From an uncultured Oscillospiraceae bacterium (GTDB taxonomy: Bacteria > Bacillota > Clostridia > Oscillospirales > Oscillospiraceae), in assembly GCA_944382965.1 (NCBI GenBank), contig CALWOA010000001.1, positions 1 to 64,000 on the forward strand: a stretch of 64,000 nucleotides of DNA. The letters are read 5' to 3'. A program made the translations under genes and the position numbers. The stretch's first letter is position 1. Each line of letters begins with the position of its first letter. Below, one piece after another: positions 52,326 to 61,199 of the stretch. The notes beneath the pieces are model-generated. The model had not been told where the DNA came from. It was given only the letters and a program-made list of their open reading frames with translations, and ran no database searches.

Positions 52326-53930
52326 ATGGATAAGGAATATGTACTGAATATGGAGGACATCAGCAAAGAGTACTTTGGCAATAAGGTGCTCAAAGGTGTC
52401 CAGCTGAAGGTCAGACCCGGAGAAATTCACGCGCTGATGGGCGAGAACGGTGCCGGTAAGTCTACCTTGATGAATATCCTGTTTGGCATGCCGGTGATCC
52501 ACAACACCGGCGGATACGGTGGCAGCATTGAGTTTGACGGGGAGAAGGTCACCATCGACAGCCCCAATAAGGCAATGCAGCTGGGTATCGGCATGGTGCA
52601 TCAGGAGTTTATGCTGATTCCCGGCTTCACGGTGACGGAAAATGTCAAACTGGGCCGGGAGATTACCACGCCTACCGTGGCCAGTTCCCTGCTGGGCAAA
52701 TCGCTGGAACGGCTGGATAAGCCTGCCATGGCAGCCGATACCCGGAAAGCGCTGGATACCATCGGCCTGAACATTGAGGACTATGCCATGGTGGCGGGTA
52801 TGCCGGTAGGCTATATGCAGTTTATCGAAATCGCCCGGGAAATTGACAAAACCGGCATCAAGCTGCTGATTTTTGATGAACCCACCGCGGTGCTGACGGA
52901 ATCGGAAGCAGACCGGCTGCTGGATACCATGCGGGTCATCGCCTCCAAGGGCATTGCCATTATCTTCATTACCCACCGGATCAACGAGGTAATCGCCGTT
53001 ACCAATTCCATGACCGTTCTGCGCGACGGCACCTTTGTCAGCCGCCTGGAAACCAAGGACACCACGGCTGCCAAAATTGCCGAACTGATGATCGGCCGGA
53101 AAGTGGAAAAACTGGTGGACAACATGACCCAGGATAACCGGGGCATTCGTGACGATGATCTATTGCTTACGCTGAAAGACTTCTATGTGGATATGCCTGG
53201 CGAGCGGGTTCGGGGAGTGGATCTGAATCTGCGCCGGGGAGAAATCCTGGGCATCGGCGGCCTGGCAGGTCAGGGCAAGGTTGGCATACCCAACGGCATT
53301 CTGGGCCTGTATCCCTGCAGCGGCGAAGTGGAGTTTGACGGCCAGAAAATTAACCCGTCCAAGCTGGGCGACGCGCTGAAAAAGGGCATCGCTTTTGTAT
53401 CGGAAGACCGCCGGGGCGTGGGTCTGCTTCTGGGAAAATCCATCCAGCAGAACATTATCTTCACAGCCATGCAGATTCAGGGCAAGTTCCTGCGGAAATT
53501 CGGCCCCATTACCCAGTTCAACGGGAAGGCAGCCAAACAGCATGCCCTGGAAATGATCAAAGCTTTGGATATTCGCTGTACAGGGCCGGAGCAGTATGCC
53601 GGACGGCTCTCCGGCGGCAACCAGCAGAAGGTTTGCCTGGCCCGGGCCATTACCATGGAGCCGAAGCTTCTGATTGTTTCCGAGCCCACCCGCGGCATTG
53701 ACATCGGCGCAAAGAAGCTGGTGCTGGAGCTGCTGGCCAAGATGAACCGGGAGCAAGGCATGACCATCATTATGGTCAGTTCGGAGCTGAACGAACTGCG
53801 CAGTCTCTGTGACCGGATTGCCATTGTTTCTGACGGAAAGCTGACCGGTATCTTTGGACCGGACGCTTCCGACGCCGAGTACGGCCTGGCCATGTCCGGC
53901 GTTGTGGAGGGAGGGAAAGACCATGACTAA
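52326..53930 (+). CDS. Two-domain ABC transporter ATPase (RbsA/YufO class)
   Basis: 534 residues with two nucleotide-binding domains. The first has Walker A GENGAGKSTLM and Walker B LLIFDEPTAVL but a degenerate signature (MPVGYMQFIEIARE). The second has a degenerate Walker A (GLAGQGKVGI), signature LSGGNQQKVCLARA and Walker B LLIVSEPTRGID. This split is usual for fused ATPases of the ribose/BMP type. The start at 52326 gives the family N-terminus. Its last codons overlap the first permease gene by 8 bases. Confidence 0.9.
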   Translation: MDKEYVLNMEDISKEYFGNKVLKGVQLKVRPGEIHALMGENGAGKSTLMNILFGMPVIHNTGGYGGSIEFDGEKVTIDSPNKAMQLGIGMVHQEFMLIPGFTVTENVKLGREITTPTVASSLLGKSLERLDKPAMAADTRKALDTIGLNIEDYAMVAGMPVGYMQFIEIAREIDKTGIKLLIFDEPTAVLTESEADRLLDTMRVIASKGIAIIFITHRINEVIAVTNSMTVLRDGTFVSRLETKDTTAAKIAELMIGRKVEKLVDNMTQDNRGIRDDDLLLTLKDFYVDMPGERVRGVDLNLRRGEILGIGGLAGQGKVGIPNGILGLYPCSGEVEFDGQKINPSKLGDALKKGIAFVSEDRRGVGLLLGKSIQQNIIFTAMQIQGKFLRKFGPITQFNGKAAKQHALEMIKALDIRCTGPEQYAGRLSGGNQQKVCLARAITMEPKLLIVSEPTRGIDIGAKKLVLELLAKMNREQGMTIIMVSSELNELRSLCDRIAIVSDGKLTGIFGPDASDAEYGLAMSGVVEGGKDHD

Positions 53931-55011
53931 GGAAAAACTGAAAAAGACCATGGATGCCATTGGCTGGCCCAGACTGATCGTGTTTTTGTTCTTTGCGGCG
54001 ATTGTTCTGACTGCTTACTTCAATGGCATTGACGTAGCCTCCTACTTCTCTTCCACGCTGAAATATTGGGGCATGTGGGGAATTCTGGTGCTGGCCATGG
54101 TTCCGTCCATTAAGTGCGGCATTGGCCCCAACTTTGGCGTCAGCCTGGGTATTGTCTGCGGCCTGCTGGGTACGCTGCTGGCCATTGAGTTTAACATTGC
54201 TCCCCGGGTCAACGCGGCAATGCCCGGTGCAGGCCCCTGGATGGCCATGCTGTTTGCCATTGTCGTTTCCATTGCGGTGGCCTGGCTTGTGGGTATCGGC
54301 TATGGCAAGCTGCTGAACATGGTCAAAGGCAGTGAGATGACCGTTACCACCTATGTTGGCTATTCCGTCATTTACCTGATGTGTATCGTCTGGTTCCGGG
54401 CGCCGTTCAGCAGCGGCGAAATCATCTGGCCCTTGGGCGGCGCCGGTGTGCGTAACCCGGTTTCCCTGGAGTCCAGCTTTGCTTATCTTCTGAATGACTT
54501 CCTGGGCTTCAACCTGGGCCCGGTGTACATCCCCACTGGCATTATCCTGTGCGTGCTGCTGGTGTGCCTGGTGGTGCATTTCTACTTCCGCTCCAAGACC
54601 GGCATCGCCATCACCGCTGCCGGTGCCAATCCCACCTTTGCCAAAGCCAGCGGCATCGATGTGGATAAGATGCGCATCAAAGGCATCACCCTGTCTACCG
54701 TGCTGGGTGCCATGGGCATTGTTGTCTACACCCAGGGCTTCGGCTATCTCCAGGCATATGCGGCTCCGCTTGCCATGGGCTTCCTGTGCGTTGCTTCCGT
54801 TCTCATCGGCGGTGCAACCACCACCAAGGCAACCATCACCCATGTGATTATCGGTACGTTCCTGTATCAGGGTCTGGTCATTTTCACGCCCCCGGTTTCC
54901 AATGAGTTGTTGGCAGGTACGGATATTTCCGATACCATGCGCCAGATCATCCAGAACGGCGTTATCCTGTACGCCCTGGCAAAAGCGAAAGGAGGTTCTT
55001 CCAATGAGTAA
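53923..55011 (+). CDS. ABC transporter permease (BMP/ribose class), subunit 1
   Basis: 362 residues with about eight membrane segments. The segment from SKTGIAITAAGANPTFAKAS to GIDVDKMRIKG is the cytoplasmic coupling loop typical of this permease class (GxNxxxAxxxGI). It overlaps the ATPase gene (ATG within its last codons) and is overlapped by 8 bases by the next permease, so the three are translationally coupled. Confidence 0.88.
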   Translation: MTKEKLKKTMDAIGWPRLIVFLFFAAIVLTAYFNGIDVASYFSSTLKYWGMWGILVLAMVPSIKCGIGPNFGVSLGIVCGLLGTLLAIEFNIAPRVNAAMPGAGPWMAMLFAIVVSIAVAWLVGIGYGKLLNMVKGSEMTVTTYVGYSVIYLMCIVWFRAPFSSGEIIWPLGGAGVRNPVSLESSFAYLLNDFLGFNLGPVYIPTGIILCVLLVCLVVHFYFRSKTGIAITAAGANPTFAKASGIDVDKMRIKGITLSTVLGAMGIVVYTQGFGYLQAYAAPLAMGFLCVASVLIGGATTTKATITHVIIGTFLYQGLVIFTPPVSNELLAGTDISDTMRQIIQNGVILYALAKAKGGSSNE

Positions 55012-56524
55012 CACACCTTTGAACAAGAAAAACTCTCTGGACGGCCTCAAACGGTTTGTGTTTGACAACAAAGTTATCTTGTTGTTTGTCCTTCTGAGCA
55101 TTGTCTGTATTCTGATTGCCGATACCAATGCTTCCTATGTCGCATCCGAGGTCTTTACCCGTTTTGGCCGGAATACCTGTCTGGTGCTGGCGCTGATCAT
55201 TCCCTGCCTGGCGGGTTTGGGCATGAACTTCGGTATCGTCGTTGGCGCTATTGCTGCGCAGCTGTCCATCTTCTGGGTGGTTCACTGGGGCTTTACCGGC
55301 ATCGGGGGACTGCTGCTGTGCGTGCTGATCTGCACCCCTCTGGCGGTTGTCTTCGGCTGGCTGTTGGGCAAGCTGTTTAACAAGACCAAAGGCTCTGAAA
55401 TGATTACCGGCTTGGTGCTGGGCTTCTTTGCCGATGGCCTGTACCGGCTGTTTGTTCTGTATATCATCGGCGGCGTGATTCCCTTCGACGATCCCAATCT
55501 GCTGGAGCGGGGATTCGGTCTGCGCAACGCCTTTGACCTGACCGGAAATCTGAAATACTCCCTGGATGATATCAGCTTCCTGACCACCGTTTCTGTGCTG
55601 AGTGTGGTTTCGATTTTCTCAACTCTGGTGCTGTCTTCCTTTGACAAGAAGATGGGCAGGGAAGTCAATGCCAAGCAGGTTACCGGAAAAGTTGCAGCTT
55701 CGGTTGTGGTGCTGTTGGTGAGCATCGTTGCCAGATTCGTTCCAATTCTGCATGACATGCTGGGCGGCAACCGGCTTCTGATGTCGGATGCGGTTATGCT
55801 GGGAGGCATTGGCCTGCTGGTGTATGCCGCAGTCATGCTGGCCTGGAAGCGGCCGGAAAAGGGAAGCGGAGCTTTCCGCAAACTGGTGAATCTGGCAGTT
55901 TTGGCTCTGGTTTTGCTGGTGTCCAATTTCATCCCGGCTGTCAACAAGCTGTACCGCTCTGTACGGCTGCCTGCCATGACCTACGCAGTCATTTGCTTCT
56001 TTGTGTTCTTCAACAACTGGATTCTCAGCACCCGTCTGGGCCAGAATATGCGCACAGTAGGTCAGAGCCGCAGTGTTGCAACTTCTGCAGGCCTTGATGT
56101 AGACAAAACCCGAATCATTGCCACCTGCATTTCTACCGTCATGGCCGCCTGGGGGCAGTTGATTTTCCTGCAGAACCTGGGTACCTTCAATACGGTGCAG
56201 CAGCAGTCCAACGTGGGCTTGTATGCAGTAGCGGCCATCCTGGTTGGCGGTGCAAATGTGCAGAAGGCCAACAACAAGCAGGCGATTATTGGCGTTTTCC
56301 TGTTCCACACCTTGTTCGTGGTGGCTCCTCTGGCGGCAACCAAGCTGGTGGGCGACTCTGCCATCAGTGAGTATATCCGGATGTTCTTCTCTTACGGTGT
56401 CATCGCGGTTTCTCTGGCAATGCACGCCTGGAAGTCCAGCGGCGGCCGGAAGCCCGGCGCAGAGGGGATGAGCGCTGTGATGATGCAGCCAGTAAACCCC
56501 GCCGCAAATTCCCGTCCCAAGTAA
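55004..56524 (+). CDS. ABC transporter permease (BMP/ribose class), subunit 2, enlarged
   Basis: 506 residues, well above the approximately 310-380 usual for these permeases. The C-terminal half has the coupling loop (GQSRSVATSAGLDVDKTRI) and typical membrane segments. About 130 extra residues lie in the middle (roughly 200-320), including additional hydrophobic segments (a VAASVVVLLVSIVARFVPIL stretch, MLGGIGLLVYAAVMLA). Overlaps the previous gene by 8 bases. Ends with a terminator at 56541. Confidence 0.85.
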   Translation: MSNTPLNKKNSLDGLKRFVFDNKVILLFVLLSIVCILIADTNASYVASEVFTRFGRNTCLVLALIIPCLAGLGMNFGIVVGAIAAQLSIFWVVHWGFTGIGGLLLCVLICTPLAVVFGWLLGKLFNKTKGSEMITGLVLGFFADGLYRLFVLYIIGGVIPFDDPNLLERGFGLRNAFDLTGNLKYSLDDISFLTTVSVLSVVSIFSTLVLSSFDKKMGREVNAKQVTGKVAASVVVLLVSIVARFVPILHDMLGGNRLLMSDAVMLGGIGLLVYAAVMLAWKRPEKGSGAFRKLVNLAVLALVLLVSNFIPAVNKLYRSVRLPAMTYAVICFFVFFNNWILSTRLGQNMRTVGQSRSVATSAGLDVDKTRIIATCISTVMAAWGQLIFLQNLGTFNTVQQQSNVGLYAVAAILVGGANVQKANNKQAIIGVFLFHTLFVVAPLAATKLVGDSAISEYIRMFFSYGVIAVSLAMHAWKSSGGRKPGAEGMSAVMMQPVNPAANSRPK

Positions 56525-56540
56525 ATTCCCAAACAAATAA

Positions 56541-56576
56541 AAACTGCCGCAGGAACTTCCTGGGGCAGTTTTTTGC
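56541..56576 (+). terminator. Terminator of the DUF3798-type transporter operon
   Basis: Stem AAACTGCC / GGCAGTTT with an inner GCAGG / CCTGG pairing, then a TTTTTT run. Confidence 0.85.
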
Positions 56577-56582
56577 GCCGTT

Positions 56583-56957
56583 TTACTTCATCTGCTGGCG
56601 CAGAAGCGCTTCCACTTCGGAAGCCTTCAAAACCTTTCCCATGGCGGCAACGGTTTCGTTAATGACCAGGGCAGGCATGCGCATTGCGCCGTAGGTCATG
56701 ACTTTCTCCATATCGGTGACATACTCCACCTCTACAGAAAGACCCAGATTTGCTGCGGCAGACTTGGCGTTCTCGTACAGCTCGTGGCAGGACTTGCAGC
56801 CGGAACCGAGCACCTTGACGCTGGTGATGCCGTTTGCGCTGCCGCAGCAGCCGCCGCTGCAGACGCAGACCGTTTCTGCAGCTTCCTGGCTCTGGGCGCA
56901 GCTGCAGGAACAAGGCTGAGAAGCTTCCTTTTTCTTACCAAAATGAAACAATGACAT
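56583..56957 (-). CDS. Thioredoxin-like (redox-active disulfide) protein
   Basis: 124 residues. A Cys/Ser-rich N-terminal extension (many C pairs, e.g. CSCSCAQ and CVCSGGCCG) precedes a small thioredoxin-fold domain with active site GCKSCHE and the cis-Pro segment AMRMPALVIN. This matches the thioredoxin-like proteins found beside ArsP-type permeases. The extra cysteines could bind metal. Third gene of the arsR-arsP unit, 45 bases after the permease. Confidence 0.85.
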   Translation of the reverse strand: MSLFHFGKKKEASQPCSCSCAQSQEAAETVCVCSGGCCGSANGITSVKVLGSGCKSCHELYENAKSAAANLGLSVEVEYVTDMEKVMTYGAMRMPALVINETVAAMGKVLKASEVEALLRQQMK

Positions 56958-57002
56958 ACGTTTTCCTCCTAAAGTTATGAAAATTATTGCAAATTTGATG
57001 AT

Positions 57003-58004
57003 TTACACCAAAAGATGGGCAATGGCGTTGAAGAAGTAACCTACGATGATGATACCCAATGTGCAGATGGCGATAAAGACCCCCAACAGCTTGGGCTTGA
57101 CAGCCTTGCGCAGCATAATCATGGAAGGCAGCGACAGTGTGGTGACGCCCATCATGAAAGACAGAACCACACCCAACTGGGCGCCTTTGGCAAGCAAGGC
57201 TTCTGCAATGGGAATGCAGCCAAAGATGTCGGCATACATGGGAATTCCCACCACCGTTGCGATGAGAACGCCCAGAGGATTCCCAGTGCCGAGCACAGCG
57301 GTCACAAAATCCTGAGGAATCCAGTTGTGGATCACAGCACCGATGCCCACACCCACCAGTACATAGGGAAATACCTTTTTGGCGGTGGAGCATACCTGTT
57401 CCCAGGCATAGCGGATGCGGTCCCGGACATGCAGCTGCTCTTGAGGCAGATCTATGGCGCTGGCTCTTCGGATGTAGCTTTCAACCTGATCTTCCAGGTG
57501 CATTTTTTCGATCAGGCTGCCGCCAATGACAGCAATCACAAGACCCAGTACCACATAAACCGCAGCCACTTTCCATCCGAAAATGCTCATCAGCAGTACC
57601 AGTGACCCAAGATCCACCATTGGCGAGGAAATCAAAAAGGAGAAGGTCACCCCCAGCGGAAGCCCTGCACTGGTAAAGCCAATGAACAGCGGGATAGAGG
57701 AGCAGGAGCAAAAGGGCGTCACCGTGCCAAGCAGGGCTGCCAATGCGTTTGCGCCGATGCCGTGGAACCTGCCCAAAATTTTCTTGGTCCTCTCCGGTGG
57801 AAAGTAGCTTTGAATGTAGGAAATGATCAAAATCAGGCATCCCAGCAGGATCATGATCTTGATTACGTCATAAATGAAAAACTGGATACTTCCGGTAACC
57901 GGGCTGCCCAGATCCATACTAAAACCGGATAAAATCCGGCCGATCAACCGGTTCAGCCACTGCATTCCCAGAATTTCCTTCTGAAAAAAATCCCATCCAG
58001 ACAT
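57003..58004 (-). CDS. ArsP-type permease (DUF318 family)
   Basis: 333 residues with about nine membrane segments and the conserved TPFCSCSSIPLFIGF motif of the ArsP/permease family, members of which export organoarsenicals; SPMVDLGSLVLL follows. A 16-bp ArsR-like palindrome lies 24 bases ahead of the start. The thioredoxin-like gene follows. The specific substrate is inferred from the family only. Confidence 0.88.
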   Translation of the reverse strand: MSGWDFFQKEILGMQWLNRLIGRILSGFSMDLGSPVTGSIQFFIYDVIKIMILLGCLILIISYIQSYFPPERTKKILGRFHGIGANALAALLGTVTPFCSCSSIPLFIGFTSAGLPLGVTFSFLISSPMVDLGSLVLLMSIFGWKVAAVYVVLGLVIAVIGGSLIEKMHLEDQVESYIRRASAIDLPQEQLHVRDRIRYAWEQVCSTAKKVFPYVLVGVGIGAVIHNWIPQDFVTAVLGTGNPLGVLIATVVGIPMYADIFGCIPIAEALLAKGAQLGVVLSFMMGVTTLSLPSMIMLRKAVKPKLLGVFIAICTLGIIIVGYFFNAIAHLLV

Positions 58005-58028
58005 ATTTCACCCTCGTTTCTTCGATAT

Positions 58029-58044
58029 ATCAAAAAATTTTGAT
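58029..58044. promoter_or_regulatory. ArsR-type operator ahead of the permease gene
   Basis: Palindrome ATCAAAAAATTTTGAT, matching the two operators at the regulator promoter (58422-58437 and 58480-58495). Confidence 0.7.
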
Positions 58045-58094
58045 GTTTAGGCCAAAGGTATCCCCCATTCCGCAGAATGGGGAAGGACATACAA

Positions 58095-58406
58095 TCAGAT
58101 ATGCTGACAGTCCGGGCATTGCCTGTCTTTCGGCGTGGTGATTTGCCGCAGCAGTGTCAGTGCCAGATCACAGCCGGCGGGGTTGAGGGAATAGTGGGTC
58201 CATTTTCCCTCCTGACGGCTGGTCACCATACCGGATTCACACAATATTTTCATGTGGTAGGACAGTCCGGACTGGGTAAGCTGCAGCTGATCCTGGAGCT
58301 TGCAGGCGCAGCGTTCTCCGCCGCGAAGCAATTCCAAAATTTCCAGACGGTTTGGGTCACAAAACGCCTTGAAAATCCTAGCTTGCTGCTGATATACTGT
58401 CTCCAT
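58095..58406 (-). CDS. ArsR-family transcriptional repressor
   Basis: 103 residues from ATG 58406. A winged helix with the DNA-recognition helix in LQLTQSGLSYHMKILCESG and the wing TSRQEGKWTHYSL. ELLRGGERCACKLQD carries the two cysteines (CAC) in the position of the ArsR metal/metalloid site. CPDC near the C-terminus adds another cysteine pair. The frame extends to 58472, but the ATG at 58406 has a GGGGG site. Two operator palindromes flank its promoter, and a third precedes arsP. Confidence 0.9.
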   Translation of the reverse strand: METVYQQQARIFKAFCDPNRLEILELLRGGERCACKLQDQLQLTQSGLSYHMKILCESGMVTSRQEGKWTHYSLNPAGCDLALTLLRQITTPKDRQCPDCQHI

Positions 58407-58421
58407 CTGGTGCACCCCCAA

Positions 58422-58495
58422 ATCAAAATCTTTTGATGTCATCAGTATACGCAGGTATTGCGAATTTGTCAATAGTCATATCAAAATTATTTGAT
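58422..58495 (-). promoter_or_regulatory. arsR promoter with two flanking operators
   Basis: Minus-strand TTGACA (58472-58467), a 17-base spacer and TATACT (58449-58444). ATCAAAATCTTTTGAT (58422-58437) lies just downstream of the -10 box, and ATCAAAATTATTTGAT (58480-58495) lies just upstream of the -35 box. The repressor should block its own promoter from both sides. Confidence 0.8.
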
Positions 58496-58651
58496 GTGAT
58501 ATTGGATGCAGAGAAGGGAGGAACGTCAGGTTAGGATATTTTCGCCAATTTCTGGAAGGATAAGTTTACATAAATCTTAAGTATTGCCACATTGCTTTTT
58601 TACGATTTCGTAGTATATAATACGGGTATGAGAGGAAAGCGGAGGGGTTCC

Positions 58652-59035
58652 ATGAAACGCTGGTTCACGGTAGGAATTGTGTTGCTGCTGCTGTTGGCAA
58701 GTGCCATTCTGATTTTGCGGCAGGGAGTAGACCCGGAAAATTATCTGGGTGATTGGTACTGCGCAGGTGACGGTACGTTGTACCGGTTCCGGGAGGGAAT
58801 CCTGGAATGCGAAAAATACAGCTATGGGCTGTCTGACGGCAGCGTGTTCAGTGGTGCGTATACCTTCAGCAGAAACTGCGTGGTTGTTTTTCTGGTGGGA
58901 GCAGAGGGGCCGGAAGCTGTGAAAGAGCTGCATCTGGCCCGCAGTCCCCAGGGAAATGTTCTGCGGGAAGGAAAATATGGAGAGGGGAACGTGGTGTTTT
59001 ACCGCAACCGGGAAGCCGCGGTCCAAAACAGATAA
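58652..59035 (+). CDS. Small membrane-anchored hypothetical protein
   Basis: 127 residues. One N-terminal membrane segment (about 4-23) and a soluble extracytoplasmic domain (ENYLGDWYCAGDGTLYRFRE, ECEKYSYGLSDGSVFSGAY). The pattern of short strand segments recalls lipocalin-like or DUF-type small domains, but no family is assigned. GGAGG precedes the start; a promoter (TTGCTT, 18-base spacer, TATAAT at 58616-58621) lies upstream and a terminator follows. Monocistronic. Confidence 0.7.
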   Translation: MKRWFTVGIVLLLLLASAILILRQGVDPENYLGDWYCAGDGTLYRFREGILECEKYSYGLSDGSVFSGAYTFSRNCVVVFLVGAEGPEAVKELHLARSPQGNVLREGKYGEGNVVFYRNREAAVQNR

Positions 59036-59041
59036 AAAATT

Positions 59042-59077
59042 GCCCTCCGGCGTACAATCGCCGGAGGGCTGTTTGTT
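59042..59077 (+). terminator. Terminator after the small membrane protein gene
   Basis: Eleven-base stem GCCCTCCGGCG / CGCCGGAGGGC followed by TGTTTGTT; it also lies at the end of the converging FmdE operon. Confidence 0.8.
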
Positions 59078-59609
59078 ATACATGGAATCGGTCGTAGCTT
59101 TCGTAGCAGTCCAGACAGAGTTTCTTTCCGCCCGCCAGACGAATCCAGTTGGCGCCGGTGGTTTCGCCGCAGCATTCGCAGACGTAGGAGTCGAAGAGCT
59201 TTGCCTTTTCCGGCAGCCGGATGGTGGTCTGCTTCACATCGAACAGTTCCTGAGGCTGGTGGGACTGATAGTAGGCAAAGGATTCTTCCTTGGTCATGGC
59301 AGTATCCCGGGGCTTTAATACCAGCCGGACAGACTTGCCGGTTTTGCGGTTGTAGAAGGAGTAGGCCTGCTTTCCACGCATGTGAAACAGCAGATTGCCC
59401 TTGCCAATGCTGCATCCCAGAATAGCCTGGATGGCATCGACGCTGCAAGCATCATTTTCCGCAATGCACACCACTTGTTCGTCGGCAGAAAAATGCAGAT
59501 CCAGCAGTTCAATGGCATACAGGGCCGCTTTGTAGCCGATGGTCAGACCGCCGCAGACGTGACCATGAAATGCAGCAGCCTTTTCCCACAACATTTTATT
59601 TTCGTCCAT
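59076..59609 (-). CDS. FmdE-family protein
   Basis: 177 residues. N-terminal FmdE domain with FHGHVCGGLTIGYK (His-x-x-Cys pair), ENDACSVDAIQAILGC and the region IGKGNLLF, followed by a C-terminal zinc-ribbon (CECCGETTG, then CLDCYES). FmdE was named for a formylmethanofuran dehydrogenase operon, but most bacterial homologues occur without that enzyme. Here it is the last of five genes with a metal-type ABC importer, so a role in handling the imported metal or cofactor is likely. GGAG precedes the ATG at 59609; a 61-codon extension upstream is unsupported. Confidence 0.85.
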   Translation of the reverse strand: MDENKMLWEKAAAFHGHVCGGLTIGYKAALYAIELLDLHFSADEQVVCIAENDACSVDAIQAILGCSIGKGNLLFHMRGKQAYSFYNRKTGKSVRLVLKPRDTAMTKEESFAYYQSHQPQELFDVKQTTIRLPEKAKLFDSYVCECCGETTGANWIRLAGGKKLCLDCYESYDRFHV

Positions 59610-59628
59610 AGGTAACACTCCATTCTTT

Positions 59629-60432
59629 CTATAATGCCAACCAGTCCATGGTGACGATGGTGGTGGTAATGGTTTCGGTAATGGTTCCGTGCTCAGAGAT
59701 AGTGCGCAGATAGTCGGCAATGACCCTTTCTTCTTCCGGGGTGATGTCCCGGCAGAGTCTTGCCCGGCTGAGGGTCCAGGCAATCTGGGCATCCAGGGTT
59801 TTCACCGGATGCCAGAGTTCTTTGTGGTACTGAATATTGGGTTCATACCCCTTCTCCCACAGATATGCAAAGGCATAGGCAATTGTGGCATCTTTCTGGG
59901 CATTGTCCTGGCGGATGCCGATTTGTGCCAGCGCCTGGGACAAAACCCCGTCGTGCCGCCGGGTATTTGCCCGGAAGAAGCAGGCTTTTCTGGCACAGCG
60001 CACCATTTTGTCGAAGGTATCATAGTCGCTGACTGCCGGTGTCTGATGGGCAAACACCACATCAAACTTTTTTTCCCAGCTTAAGCTTTCCAAGGACTGG
60101 CTGTGCCAGTCCAGGCAGTAGAAGGACGCGTTGGTGATTCCCAGTTCTGCAGCCCGGCTTCTGGCCCCGGCGATCATCTTTTCCGAAAGGTCGCAGCCTA
60201 CCGCCTGTTTGACATAGGGAGCCAGGGCCAAGGTAAGGGTTCCGGCGCCGCAGCCGATATCCAGAACGCAGGCATCTTTTTGAAGGACACCTTTCTGCTG
60301 CATCTGTTTGAGAAAGGAATGTCCCTCTAATGTAGGAATGGGCTTGTTCACATAATCTTGAGCAGCGCTGTCCCACATTTGCCGGTGAATCTCCGGCTGA
60401 AATTCGGTTTTCCAGAGCTCTTTTAAGTCCAT
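59629..60432 (-). CDS. Class I SAM-dependent methyltransferase
   Basis: 267 residues. Motif I VLDIGCGAGTLTLAL at about 56-70, an acidic strand QAVGCDLSEKM and a motif-II-like FDVVFAHQTPAV. No DNA- or RNA-binding domain is seen. It overlaps the ATPase gene by 10 bases and precedes the FmdE gene by 19. Methyltransferases of this kind next to FecBCD-type importers may act on the imported metallophore or corrinoid; that is inference. Confidence 0.88.
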   Translation of the reverse strand: MDLKELWKTEFQPEIHRQMWDSAAQDYVNKPIPTLEGHSFLKQMQQKGVLQKDACVLDIGCGAGTLTLALAPYVKQAVGCDLSEKMIAGARSRAAELGITNASFYCLDWHSQSLESLSWEKKFDVVFAHQTPAVSDYDTFDKMVRCARKACFFRANTRRHDGVLSQALAQIGIRQDNAQKDATIAYAFAYLWEKGYEPNIQYHKELWHPVKTLDAQIAWTLSRARLCRDITPEEERVIADYLRTISEHGTITETITTTIVTMDWLAL

Positions 60433-61199
60433 TCCGCTTTATCCTCCGTATTGACCAGAACCACATGCTGCCCTTCCAGCTGGGCAACTCTGGCATCGAC
60501 ACCGTAAACTTCCCGAAAGGCTGTGGAGTCCAGGATGGAATGGTCGCCGTAACGATATACTTCGCCCTGCCGCAGAAGCAGGAATTTGTCACAGAACCGC
60601 AGAGCCAGAGACAAATCATGAATCACAATAATGGCAGTCAGACCGTCTTTGTGGCACAGCTCCCGGACGATTTCCAATACCTGATATTGGTTGCGGATAT
60701 CCAGGGAGCTGGTAGGCTCGTCCAGAAGCATAACCTTTGGCTGCTGTGCCAGGGCTCTGGCGATCATGACTTTCTGCCGCTCACCGCCGGACAGCTCGTT
60801 GAGAAATCGTCCCCGCAGGGCATCCAGCCCCATTCGGTCCATGGCCTCGTGGACGATGGCGTGGTCTTCTTCTGTAAATCCCCACTTCATGTAGGGCCGA
60901 CGGCCCAGCATTACCACATCGTGGACCGTCATTTGGGTATTGGCAACGGACTGAGAGACAAAAGCCACGCTCCGGGCAATATCCCGGTGGGACATGGTCA
61001 GAAGGTTTTTTCCATCCAGCAGAAATTCTCCGCTGTCCGCCTTCAGAATGTTATTGAAGCATTTGAGCAGGGTGCTTTTTCCCACGCCGTTATTGCCTAA
61101 GATTGCCAGAAACTGTCCCGGCTCCAAATCGAAGCTGACATGCTTGAGAACTTCCGGGCAGCCTTTGTAGTGATAGCAGATGTTGTTTGCCTGAATCAT
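60423..61199 (-). CDS. ABC transporter ATPase, FecE/BtuD class
   Basis: 258 residues with Walker A GNNGVGKSTLL, signature LSGGERQKVMIARAL, Walker B VMLLDEPTSSLD and switch histidine in VIHDLS. Q-loop SQSVANTQMTVHD. It overlaps the permease gene by 4 bases and the methyltransferase gene by 10. Typical ATP supply for a metal-chelate or cobalamin importer. Confidence 0.94.
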   Translation of the reverse strand: MIQANNICYHYKGCPEVLKHVSFDLEPGQFLAILGNNGVGKSTLLKCFNNILKADSGEFLLDGKNLLTMSHRDIARSVAFVSQSVANTQMTVHDVVMLGRRPYMKWGFTEEDHAIVHEAMDRMGLDALRGRFLNELSGGERQKVMIARALAQQPKVMLLDEPTSSLDIRNQYQVLEIVRELCHKDGLTAIIVIHDLSLALRFCDKFLLLRQGEVYRYGDHSILDSTAFREVYGVDARVAQLEGQHVVLVNTEDKAEWT

